A DNA stretch of 59,113 nt from an uncultured Eubacteriales bacterium (lineage in GTDB: Bacteria; Bacillota; Clostridia; Lachnospirales; Lachnospiraceae): NCBI GenBank assembly GCA_949292785.1, contig CASFBK010000018.1:1-59113 (forward strand), written 5' to 3'. Every line of letters begins with the position of its first letter. Position 1 is the first letter of the stretch. Positions 52,679-59,113 of this stretch are shown here, one piece after another. Position numbers and translations under genes: made by a program. Below the pieces are notes generated by a model, which worked only from the letters and a program-made list of their open reading frames with translations, was not told the DNA's origin and ran no database searches.

Positions 52679-53176
52679 ATGACCACAGAATTTGATGTGA
52701 CAATTACTTCTAAGGACATGTACCGTTTTAATATGTATCATGCTTACCATGGATTTCAGGGTATTTTTGCAACGGTAATCGGTATTCTGGTGCTGATTGT
52801 AGCAGGAGCAACCTTTGGAAAAATAGAAACGATGTATACGGTTTTGTATTTTGTTTTCGGGCTTATATTCTTAATATATGTGCCAGTCAGCTTATACATG
52901 CGCTCCAAGCAGCAGATATTGTCTTCCGAGGTGTTGAGACAATCATTACATTATAAGGTAGATGAAGAGGGCGTGCATGTATCCCAGAATGACCAGACGG
53001 CAGACCTTTTGTGGAATCAGATTTATAAAGTAGTTTCCACCAAAAGCAATCTTTTGATTTACAGCAGCAGAGTCAATGCGTATGTAATTCCAAGAAATGC
53101 AATCAGTAAAGAGTATGAAACAGTAGCACAGCTTGCCACCAAGCATTTAGAAAAATATCGTTTGAAATTAAAATAA
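52679..53176 (+). CDS. YcxB-like membrane protein
   Basis: 165 residues. Two close membrane helices (~25-75: GIFATVIGILVLIVAGATFG and VLYFVFGLIFLIYVPVSLY) are followed by the YcxB-type C-terminal domain: SLHYKVDEEGVHVSQNDQTADLLWNQIYKVVSTKSNLLIYSSRVNAYVIPRNAI. The family is of unknown function in Firmicutes. It lies just upstream of tsaE, 52 nt apart, and probably starts the same operon. Confidence 0.8.
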   Translation: MTTEFDVTITSKDMYRFNMYHAYHGFQGIFATVIGILVLIVAGATFGKIETMYTVLYFVFGLIFLIYVPVSLYMRSKQQILSSEVLRQSLHYKVDEEGVHVSQNDQTADLLWNQIYKVVSTKSNLLIYSSRVNAYVIPRNAISKEYETVAQLATKHLEKYRLKLK

Positions 53177-53228
53177 AAGCAGCAGATTTCAGAAGTGTCA
53201 TGCAAAGCAGGAGGATTATCAAAAATTT

Positions 53229-53654
53229 ATGATAAAGGAAACTTTTTCCCCGGAAGAAACATTTTTATTTGGAAAAGAATTAGGTGAAAATGCAAAGCCG
53301 GGAGAGGTATATACATTAATTGGAGAACTGGGAGTAGGAAAAACCGTTCTGACCCAGGGAATTGCAAAGGGATTAAAGATTGAAGAACCAATCTGCAGCC
53401 CTACCTTTACCATTGTTCAGGTATATGAGGAGGGGACGATGCCCTTCTATCATTTTGATGTCTACCGCATCGGTGACATCGAAGAAATGGAAGAAATCGG
53501 ATACGAAGATTATTTTTACGGAAACGGACTTACTATGATTGAATGGGCGAATCTGATAGAAGAGATTCTGCCGGAGCACTACAAAGAAATCAAGATAGAA
53601 AAAGACTTAGAAAAGGGATTTGATTATCGCCGAATTACGGTAAATGAGGTATAA
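53229..53654 (+). CDS. tsaE: tRNA t6A synthesis ATPase
   Basis: 141 residues. Walker A GELGVGKTVLTQGIA, then PTFTIVQVYEEGTMPFYHFDVYRI, and TMIEWANLIEEILPEHY near the end. This is the complete TsaE fold. It stimulates the TsaB/TsaD/TsaE complex that attaches threonylcarbamoyl to A37 of ANN-decoding tRNAs. AGGAGGA lies 13 nt before the ATG, a little far. tsaB follows after 2 nt. Confidence 0.95.
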   Translation: MIKETFSPEETFLFGKELGENAKPGEVYTLIGELGVGKTVLTQGIAKGLKIEEPICSPTFTIVQVYEEGTMPFYHFDVYRIGDIEEMEEIGYEDYFYGNGLTMIEWANLIEEILPEHYKEIKIEKDLEKGFDYRRITVNEV

Positions 53655-53656
53655 AA

Positions 53657-54367
53657 ATGAGAATATTAGGATTAGACAGTTCCGGGCTGGTGGCAAGCGT
53701 TGCACTGGTGGAAGATGACAATATGCTGGCAGAATATACGGTGAATTACAAGAAAACACATTCCCAGACATTGCTGCCTATGTTGGACGAGATTGCCAAA
53801 ATGATAGAATTAGATTTAAAGACCATAGATGCCATCGCCATTGCAGGTGGACCAGGTTCCTTTACAGGGCTTCGTATTGGCTCTGCCACCGCAAAGGGAT
53901 TGGGGCTTGCCTTGCAGAAGCCATTAGTTCAGGTGCCAACGGTAGATGGATTGGCTTACAATTTGTTTGGATGCAAAAATATAGTGTGTCCACTGATGGA
54001 TGCCAGAAGAAATCAGACCTACACCGGTCTGTACGAATTTGATGAGGACGGAATGCACGTACTGGAAAGTCAGTGTGCAGTAGGAATTGACGAAATCATA
54101 GAAAAAGTCAATGGGCTGGGACGTTCCGTTACCTTTTTGGGAGATGGCGTTTCCGTATTTCGAGGCTTTATAGAAGAAAACTGTAAGGTGCCGTTTTCCT
54201 TTGCGCCGGCGCATATGAATAAACAGCGTGCCGGAGCAATCGCAGCCTTGGGAGAAATATATTATAAAGCGGGAAAAATACAGACAGCAGAAGAGCACAA
54301 ACCGGATTACTTAAGACTTTCTCAGGCAGAGCGGGAACGCATGGAGCGGAACAATGGAAAAGCCTGA
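53657..54367 (+). CDS. tsaB: tRNA t6A complex subunit, TsaD partner
   Basis: 236 residues. ILGLDSSGLVASVALVEDDNMLAEYTVNYKKTHSQTLLPML, AIAGGPGSFTGLRIGSATAKGLGLAL and PLMDARRNQTYTGLY are TsaB signatures (ASKHA fold, inactive relative of TsaD). It forms a heterodimer with TsaD (gene at 56611). Its end overlaps rimI by 14 nt. The C-terminal KPDYLRLSQAERER is usual for the family. Confidence 0.95.
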   Translation: MRILGLDSSGLVASVALVEDDNMLAEYTVNYKKTHSQTLLPMLDEIAKMIELDLKTIDAIAIAGGPGSFTGLRIGSATAKGLGLALQKPLVQVPTVDGLAYNLFGCKNIVCPLMDARRNQTYTGLYEFDEDGMHVLESQCAVGIDEIIEKVNGLGRSVTFLGDGVSVFRGFIEENCKVPFSFAPAHMNKQRAGAIAALGEIYYKAGKIQTAEEHKPDYLRLSQAERERMERNNGKA

Positions 54368-54815
54368 GATTGTGATTGCAAAGATGCAGGACAAGGATAT
54401 ACCGGAAGTAGCAAATATCGAGGCCAGAGTATTTTCCATGCCATGGTCAGAGCAGGGCTTTGCAGATGCCTTAAAGCAGGACACCATATTTGTGACAGCA
54501 AAGCAGGAAGAACAAGTGGTGGGATATTGCGGCATGTATTGTTCCTTTGAAGAAGGAGAAATCACCAATGTCGCTGTTTTGCCGGAAGCACAGAATCATG
54601 GAATCGGGAAAAAAATAATTTCCGGTCTACTAAGAGCTGCTCAGGAAAAAAATATCAGCCGCATTGTGCTGGAAGTTCGTGTATCGAATCTACCTGCCAT
54701 AAGACTGTATGAAGGATTTGGATTTCAGAAAGCGGGCATTCGAAAAGGATTTTACGAAAAGCCCCGGGAAGATGCTGCAATCATGATATTGGAACAGATT
54801 CCCTCTTTCCATTGA
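54354..54815 (+). CDS. rimI: Ribosomal protein S18 alanine N-acetyltransferase
   Basis: 153 residues of the GNAT fold: IPEVANIEARVFSMPWSEQGFADAL, GYCGMYCSFEEGEITNVAVLPEAQNHGIGKKIISGLL with the acetyl-CoA loop, and LEVRVSNLPAIRLYEGFGFQKAGIRKGFYEKPREDAAIMIL. RimI acetylates the N-terminus of S18 and is commonly placed between tsaB and tsaD. The start overlaps tsaB. Confidence 0.93.
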   Translation: MEKPEIVIAKMQDKDIPEVANIEARVFSMPWSEQGFADALKQDTIFVTAKQEEQVVGYCGMYCSFEEGEITNVAVLPEAQNHGIGKKIISGLLRAAQEKNISRIVLEVRVSNLPAIRLYEGFGFQKAGIRKGFYEKPREDAAIMILEQIPSFH

Positions 54816-54859
54816 TGCACTGTACCACCTATAATAGAGGTAGAATAGGAGGATGACAG

Positions 54860-55087
54860 ATGAAAACAGAAAATGGGACAATTCTATGCAACTGCTGTAA
54901 AAAAATCGTACAGGAGAAGGGAAAAGTATCTACGATAGAATTTCTTCACATAGAAAAGGAATGGGGATACTTTTCAAAAAAAGATGGAGAAAAACAGGAA
55001 TTTGATATATGCGAGGAATGTTACGATAAATGGACAGCCTCTTTTCAGATTCCGGTACAAAAACAGGAAATGACAGAACTCGTCTGA
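54860..55087 (+). CDS. Small double-CxxC protein of unknown function
   Basis: 75 residues: NGTILCNCCKKIVQEKGKV...HIEKEWGYFSKKDGEKQEFDICEECYDKWTASFQIPV. CNCC and CEEC form a likely zinc site, and the KEWGYFSKKDGE core suggests a small beta domain. RBS AGGAGG precedes it. Its stop is 11 nt before the rnz start, so the two are co-transcribed. A related protein type recurs in Lachnospiraceae, but the family name is not recalled. A role in RNA processing with RNase Z is only context inference. Confidence 0.65.
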   Translation: MKTENGTILCNCCKKIVQEKGKVSTIEFLHIEKEWGYFSKKDGEKQEFDICEECYDKWTASFQIPVQKQEMTELV

Positions 55088-55098
55088 AAGGAAGTATT

Positions 55099-56019
55099 AT
55101 GTTAGATGTATGTTTACTGGGAACCGGTGGAATGATGCCGCTCCCTTATCGGTGGCTTACGTCGCTGATGACCAGATACAATGGAAGCAGTCTGATGATT
55201 GACTGCGGAGAAGGAACGCAGATTGCCGTGAAAGAAAAAGGGTGGAGCACAAAACCCATCGATGTGATGTGCTTCACTCATTATCATGCAGATCATATCA
55301 GCGGATTGCCGGGACTTTTGCTTACCATGGGAAATGCTGAGCGGACAGAGCCTCTTATCATGATAGGTCCGAAGGGGTTAGAACGAGTGGTAACTGCCCT
55401 GCGCACCATTGCTCCGGAACTGCCCTTTCCATTGGAATTTATAGAACTGACGGAACCGGTACAAAAGCTGGAAGTGAAAGGATATCATATAACCGCATTT
55501 AAGGTAAATCACAACATTACCTGTTATGGATATACCATTGAGATTCCAAGAACAGGACAATTTCAGGTAGAAAAGGCACAGGCGCTTGGAATTCCAAGAA
55601 ATTTCTGGAGTAAACTGCAAAAAGGTGCTACCATAGAGATAGAAGGAAAAACATATACACCGGATATGGTACTGGGAGCGCCGCGCAAAGGGATAAAAGT
55701 AACCTATTGTACAGACACAAGACCCACACCTGCTATTACGGAACAGGCAAAAAATGCCGATTTATTAATTATAGAAGGTATGTATGCAGAAAAAGAAAAG
55801 CTGGCGAAGGCAAAACAATATAAGCATATGACCTTTTATGAAGCAGCTCAGATTGCCAGGGATGCGGAAGTGTCTGATATGTGGCTGACGCATTTTAGCC
55901 CGTCGCTGGTAAGGGCAGAAGAATATATGGGCGAAGTGCGCAAAATATATCCAAATGCCAAGCTGGGGAAAGATGGAAAAACCGTAGAACTGGACTTTGA
56001 GCAGGAAAGCAAAGGATAA
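55099..56019 (+). CDS. rnz: Ribonuclease Z / MBL-fold nuclease
   Basis: 306 residues from the ATG at 55099 with AAAGGAAG upstream; the longer frame before it overlaps the small upstream gene. Metallo-beta-lactamase motifs: LLGTGGMMP, SLMIDCGEGTQ, FTHYHADHISGLPGLL, VNHNITCYGYTIE, YCTDTRPTPA, LLIIEGMY and WLTHFSPSLV. The HxHxDH set and the extra His are complete. It trims the 3' end of tRNA precursors; the tRNAs near 58.5 kb lack an encoded CCA and so need such an enzyme. The usual exosite loop of RNase Z is present in part. Confidence 0.85.
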   Translation: MLDVCLLGTGGMMPLPYRWLTSLMTRYNGSSLMIDCGEGTQIAVKEKGWSTKPIDVMCFTHYHADHISGLPGLLLTMGNAERTEPLIMIGPKGLERVVTALRTIAPELPFPLEFIELTEPVQKLEVKGYHITAFKVNHNITCYGYTIEIPRTGQFQVEKAQALGIPRNFWSKLQKGATIEIEGKTYTPDMVLGAPRKGIKVTYCTDTRPTPAITEQAKNADLLIIEGMYAEKEKLAKAKQYKHMTFYEAAQIARDAEVSDMWLTHFSPSLVRAEEYMGEVRKIYPNAKLGKDGKTVELDFEQESKG

Positions 56020-56032
56020 AGGAGGGGATTCT

Positions 56033-56578
56033 ATGAAAAAGAATCTGCGTGCTATTATAGTTGTGGTAATATGTGCAGCCTTATGTATCGGTTATTATTA
56101 CTATTTGTCTAATCGTGATACGGGAAAAGAGGAAAATCTGACAGAGGTAGAGCAGGTGATTACAAAGGACTTGGATAAGTCCTATCCTAAGACAGCGAGG
56201 GAAGTCATAAGATTTTATAATCGTATTTTGCAATGTTACTATAATGAAGAACATACAGATAAGCAGCTTGAGCAGTTGACAGAGCAGGCGAGAGCGCTTA
56301 TGGATAAAGAACTTCAGGAAAAAAATACAGAAAAAGAGTACCTTGATGCAGTAAAAGCAGACATCGAAGATTATAAGGAAAAAGAAAAAGTCATTACCAG
56401 TTTCACCATGGATACCAGTAATGAAATAGATTATAAAAAAGTAAATGGGGACGAGTGCGCCTACGTGGATGTGTCATATTTTATTACAGAAAAGGATGGT
56501 TCCAGCAGAGCTGCACAGACCTATATTCTTAGAAAAGACGGAGATGGAAACTGGAAGATTCTGGGATTTTACCAGTAA
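56033..56578 (+). CDS. Secreted or membrane-anchored DUF6715-like protein
   Basis: 181 residues from the ATG at 56033 with GGAGGGG 7 nt upstream. A basic start and one helix (AIIVVVICAALCIGYYYYLS) anchor it. The outside part has LDKSYPKTAREVIRFYNRILQCYYNEE, helical and charged, and then a NTF2-like beta region (ECAYVDVSYFITEKDGSSRAAQTYILRKDGDGNWKILGFYQ). This looks like DUF6715 of Lachnospiraceae, whose role is unknown. The family name is recalled from pattern, not searched. Confidence 0.7.
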   Translation: MKKNLRAIIVVVICAALCIGYYYYLSNRDTGKEENLTEVEQVITKDLDKSYPKTAREVIRFYNRILQCYYNEEHTDKQLEQLTEQARALMDKELQEKNTEKEYLDAVKADIEDYKEKEKVITSFTMDTSNEIDYKKVNGDECAYVDVSYFITEKDGSSRAAQTYILRKDGDGNWKILGFYQ

Positions 56579-56610
56579 ATAGAAAATAGTAGAACGGAAA
56601 GGGAAAAAAC

Positions 56611-57642
56611 ATGACAAGCAGTAAAGAAGATGTATTAATTCTGGCAATAGAAAGTTCCTGTGATGAGACAGCTGCTGCTGTAGTGCGTAACGGAAGAGAG
56701 GTATTGTCAAATATTATATCTTCCCAGATTGCACTGCATACCTTGTATGGTGGAGTAGTACCGGAGATTGCATCCAGAAAGCATATTGAAAAAATAAATC
56801 AGGTAATCGAAGAAGCATTGAAGGAAGCAGAGGTGACATTAGAAGAAATAGATGCCATTGCTGTTACCTATGGTCCCGGTCTGGTGGGAGCGCTCTTAGT
56901 AGGAGTGGCAGAAGCCAAGGCGATTGCCTATGCAGCAGGAAAACCTCTGATTGGGATTCATCATATTGAAGGACATATCAGTGCAAATTATATCGAAAAT
57001 AAGGAACTAGAGCCACCGTTCCTTTGTCTTGTGGTGTCCGGAGGACACACACATCTGGTAAAAGTAGCTGATTACGGAAAATACGAGATTTTAGGAAGAA
57101 CCAGAGATGATGCAGCAGGAGAGGCTTTCGACAAAGTAGCGCGCGCAATCGGACTGGGATATCCGGGGGGACCAAAGATTGAGAAAGTGTCCAAAGAAGG
57201 AAATGCAAATGCTATTTCATTTCCAAAGGCAAAAGTGGCAGAAGACCCCTATGACTTCAGCTTTAGCGGTGTAAAATCAGCAGTATTAAATTATATCAAT
57301 GGATGCAAAATGAAGAATATTCCCATTGTTGAGGCTGATATTGCAGCATCCTTCCAGAAAGCAGTCACAGATGTATTGATTGAACATGCTATGATGGCAG
57401 TGGACGAATTTGGAATAAAGAAATTTGCTATTGCAGGCGGAGTGGCGTCCAACGGAACACTGCGAAACGGAATGAAAGAAGCCTGTGAGAAAAAGGGCGT
57501 GGAGTTTTATCACCCCTCACCCATATTCTGTACCGATAATGCAGCAATGATTGGTGCAGCAGCCTATTATGAATACATGGCAGGAACCCGGCATGGATGG
57601 GATTTAAATGCAGTTCCCAATTTGAAATTAGGAGAACGTTAG
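56611..57642 (+). CDS. tsaD: tRNA N6-adenosine threonylcarbamoyltransferase
   Basis: 343 residues. [57 protein letters not shown], the metal-binding HxxxH (His118 and His122 in [12 protein letters not shown]), [37 protein letters not shown] and [12 protein letters not shown], and [16 protein letters not shown]. It is the catalytic subunit of the t6A complex with TsaB and TsaE encoded upstream. ispD starts 3 nt after it. Confidence 0.96.
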   Translation: MTSSKEDVLILAIESSCDETAAAVVRNGREVLSNIISSQIALHTLYGGVVPEIASRKHIEKINQVIEEALKEAEVTLEEIDAIAVTYGPGLVGALLVGVAEAKAIAYAAGKPLIGIHHIEGHISANYIENKELEPPFLCLVVSGGHTHLVKVADYGKYEILGRTRDDAAGEAFDKVARAIGLGYPGGPKIEKVSKEGNANAISFPKAKVAEDPYDFSFSGVKSAVLNYINGCKMKNIPIVEADIAASFQKAVTDVLIEHAMMAVDEFGIKKFAIAGGVASNGTLRNGMKEACEKKGVEFYHPSPIFCTDNAAMIGAAAYYEYMAGTRHGWDLNAVPNLKLGER

Positions 57643-57645
57643 AAG

Positions 57646-58371
57646 ATGGCAGAAGGAAAATATGCAGCCATAGTTCTCTCTGCGGGAAGAGGAAAACGTA
57701 TGAACAGCGCCGTTCCCAAACAGTACCTGTTACTGAATGGAAAACCGGTGCTGTATTATTCTCTGATGGCATTTGAGAACAGTATGGTGGATGAGATTAT
57801 TCTGGTGACAGGTGCGGAAGACATTACTTATTGCCGGAAAGAAATCGTGGAAAAGTATCATATCAAAAAAGTAAAAGCGGTAGTGGCAGGTGGAAAAGAA
57901 CGATACCACTCTGTCTTTTGTGGACTGCAGGAATTAGAAAAGCAAAAGAGCAGTGCCGAATACGTCATGATTCACGATGGCGCGCGTCCTTTTGTGGATC
58001 ATGATATCATAAAACGATGTGCAGAAAATGTGGCGAAGTATAAAGCCTGTGTAGTTGGTATGCCGGTAAAAGATACCATAAAAATAGCAGATGAAAATCT
58101 GTTTGCAAGCCAGACTCCAAAACGCAGTGATGTGTGGATGATACAGACACCGCAGGCATTTGAACGTGCTTTGATTCAGGAAGCATATAAAAATATATTA
58201 GAGAGAGAAGCAGCCGGCGAAGCGCTTTTCATAACAGATGATGCCATGGTGGTAGAAACAACAACAGAGTTTAAGATAAAAATGGTGTCTGGTTCCTATG
58301 AGAACATTAAGATAACAACACCGGAGGATTTGCAAATTGCAAAAGTATTCTGTGAAATGAAAAGACTCTAA
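57646..58371 (+). CDS. ispD: 2-C-methyl-D-erythritol 4-phosphate cytidylyltransferase
   Basis: 241 residues. AAIVLSAGRGKRMNSAVPKQYLLLNGKPVLYYSL, VVAGGKERYHSVFCGL, YVMIHDGARPFVDHDII, VVGMPVKDTIKI, MIQTPQAFERALI and ITDDAMVVE, then GSYENIKITTPEDLQIA. It makes CDP-ME in the MEP isoprenoid pathway, supplying undecaprenyl carriers used by the glycan locus. Isolated from other isp genes. It is 3 nt after tsaD. Confidence 0.95.
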   Translation: MAEGKYAAIVLSAGRGKRMNSAVPKQYLLLNGKPVLYYSLMAFENSMVDEIILVTGAEDITYCRKEIVEKYHIKKVKAVVAGGKERYHSVFCGLQELEKQKSSAEYVMIHDGARPFVDHDIIKRCAENVAKYKACVVGMPVKDTIKIADENLFASQTPKRSDVWMIQTPQAFERALIQEAYKNILEREAAGEALFITDDAMVVETTTEFKIKMVSGSYENIKITTPEDLQIAKVFCEMKRL

Positions 58372-58434
58372 ATCTGTTATTTTCAAGATATAGAAAAAAG
58401 TTTAGAAAAAGTAAAAAAAGTTTCCAAAATTCTC

Positions 58435-58463
58435 TTGACAGTTGAAGATTATTTTGATAGAAT
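58435..58463 (+). promoter_or_regulatory. tRNA-Ser operon promoter
   Basis: TTGACA (58435-58440), a 17-bp spacer, and TAGAAT (58458-58463) with TGA before it. Confidence 0.85.
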
Positions 58464-58494
58464 CATATCTGCGCTGTTGAGAGCGGGACAATCC

Positions 58495-58580
58495 GGAGAG
58501 GTGTCCGAGTGGTTTAAGGAGCTGGTCTTGAAAACCAGTGATTCCGAAAGGGACCGTGGGTTCGAATCCCACCTTCTCCG
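58495..58580 (+). tRNA. tRNA-Ser(UGA)
   Basis: 86 nt class II tRNA. The acceptor stem GGAGAGG pairs with CTTCTCC, discriminator G. The anticodon arm is CTGGT-CTTGAAA-ACCAG (anticodon TGA), with a long variable arm (GATTCCGAAAGGGA) and T-loop GGTTCGAATCC. CCA is not encoded. Confidence 0.95.
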
Positions 58581-58640
58581 TTTAAAAGGAATCATTTCCC
58601 AAGCGCAAATAAAATACTGAATAAATATTCAGCCAATTAT

Positions 58641-58730
58641 GGAGAAGTACCCAAGCTGGCCGAAGGGACACCCCTGGAAAGGGTGCAGGTCGTTAATAGC
58701 GGCGCGAGGGTTCAAATCCCTCCTTCTCCG
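58641..58730 (+). tRNA. tRNA-Ser(GGA)
   Basis: 90 nt class II tRNA. Acceptor GGAGAAG pairs with CTTCTCC, discriminator G. Anticodon arm CACCC-CTGGAAA-GGGTG gives anticodon GGA. The long variable arm is GTCGTTAATAGCGGCG, and the T-loop is GGTTCAAATCC. CCA is not encoded. Co-transcribed with the first tRNA. Confidence 0.95.
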
Positions 58731-58784
58731 TTCCTTGATACTCTATCAGGCACTGGAAAAACTTAAAAGTTTTCAAAAAAAGTG

Positions 58785-58813
58785 TTGACAAAGAAAAATA
58801 AAAGTGATAGAAT
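58785..58813 (+). promoter_or_regulatory. rRNA operon promoter P1
   Basis: TTGACA (58785-58790), a 17-bp spacer, and TAGAAT (58808-58813) with TGA before it. Confidence 0.85.
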
Positions 58814-58875
58814 GATCAAGCTGGTCGAACGAAAAAGAGTAAATCGACTAAGTTCGACAAAAAATAAAAAAGTTG

Positions 58876-58904
58876 TTGACAAGAGCGAATGACTGTGATA
58901 AAAT
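58876..58904 (+). promoter_or_regulatory. rRNA operon promoter P2
   Basis: TTGACA (58876-58881), a 17-bp spacer, and TAAAAT (58899-58904) with TGA before it. Same spacing and extension as P1 and the tRNA promoter. Confidence 0.85.
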
Positions 58905-58911
58905 ATAGAAG

Positions 58912-59113
58912 TTGTCGCTCGAGACAGCAAAAACAGAAACCTTGATAACTGAACAGTGAAACAACCTTGAAAGATTCTAAGAGTTTCCGCCGTTTAAAGG
59001 CGGGAAAGTCAGTGAGAACTGACAGAATTTTTTGCAGGACAGCATCTATAGATGCGACCTTAAAACAGTAAAAGCCAGAACGTTTATCTGTGAAGAACAG
59101 AGAGACCTGGCAG
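58912..59113 (+). other. Leader of an rRNA operon; 16S gene lies beyond the window
   Basis: Contains CCTTGATAACTGAACAG (58941 onward), a sequence typical of Firmicute rRNA leaders, and small hairpins (CCGCC-GGCGG near 58988-59006; TCAG-CTGA near 59010). No 16S start (GAGAGTTTGATCC type) appears before the end, so the mature gene is not reached. Assignment rests on this motif and the tandem strong promoters. Confidence 0.7.

Noticed and set aside
58435-58620. An open frame of 61 codons spanning the first tRNA-Ser
   Set aside because: It reads through a complete tRNA gene and its promoter; no RBS is seen.
1-59113. CRISPR array, insertion sequence, phage or integrase genes
   Set aside because: No regularly spaced repeats, transposase or integrase motifs were seen. 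The only mobile-like signal is the structured element at 27619-27745.

Overview
The window reads as chromosome of a low-GC Gram-positive gut anaerobe, most likely a Lachnospiraceae (Clostridia). The basis is AT-rich coding sequence with strong AGGAGG ribosome binding sites, TTGACA-N17-TATAAT type promoters (many with a TG extension of the -10 box), FMN riboswitches, a +1 frameshift prfB, and large secreted proteins with aromatic/Gly cell-wall-binding-like repeats. All species assignments are inference; no database search was run.

Layout. 1-8690: surface proteins. Four of them end in, or contain, the same ~160-residue module (BspA-like LRR protein cut by the window start, GLUG-repeat protein, a small HxH/CxxC protein, and an Ig-like protein on the minus strand). 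Between them lies a 1045-residue amidase/glucosaminidase. 8971-24817: a cell-wall glycopolymer locus with two large tandem GT2 enzymes, a split DMT-type flippase pair, a class B sortase, a TPR regulator with a convergent secreted-peptide gene, a WecE/RffA 4-amino-sugar aminotransferase, a GtrB-like polyprenyl-phosphate glycosyltransferase, an initiating phosphoglycosyltransferase, two more GT2 enzymes, an LCP ligase and GtrA. 25075-31791: HtrA protease, carbamate kinase, pyruvate kinase with a long structured leader, a DUF6056-like GT-C-type membrane protein and a lipoprotein amidase. 31946-37920: AlkD-like protein, prfB, and a membrane-stress cluster resembling B. subtilis YdjG/YdjH/YdjI but without PspA. 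38032-42134: ACT regulator, homoserine dehydrogenase, ApgM-like protein, aspartokinase. 42227-46383: small membrane proteins and Tex. 46463-51383: riboflavin uptake and synthesis, each unit under its own FMN riboswitch. 51570-58371: two paralogous secreted proteins, then the t6A genes (tsaE, tsaB, rimI, tsaD), RNase Z and ispD. 58435-59113: two tRNA-Ser genes and the tandem promoters and leader of an rRNA operon whose 16S gene lies beyond the window.

How it fits together. The surface proteins, wall hydrolases, sortase, LCP protein and glycosyltransferases look like one envelope-building neighbourhood. WecE plus GtrB plus the ArnE/ArnF-like pair (with GtrA and a GT-C-like protein further along) suggest a lipid-carrier-linked 4-amino-sugar that decorates the polymer. 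The most novel candidates are: (1) a regulator made of two fused HTH-TPR units with a convergent, 4-nt-overlapping 52-residue exported peptide, which resembles an RRNPP quorum-sensing pair; (2) a 127-nt four-way-junction element in the pyk leader; (3) one palindrome placed at the transcription start of both pyk and tex; (4) the PspA-less YdjGHI-like cluster.
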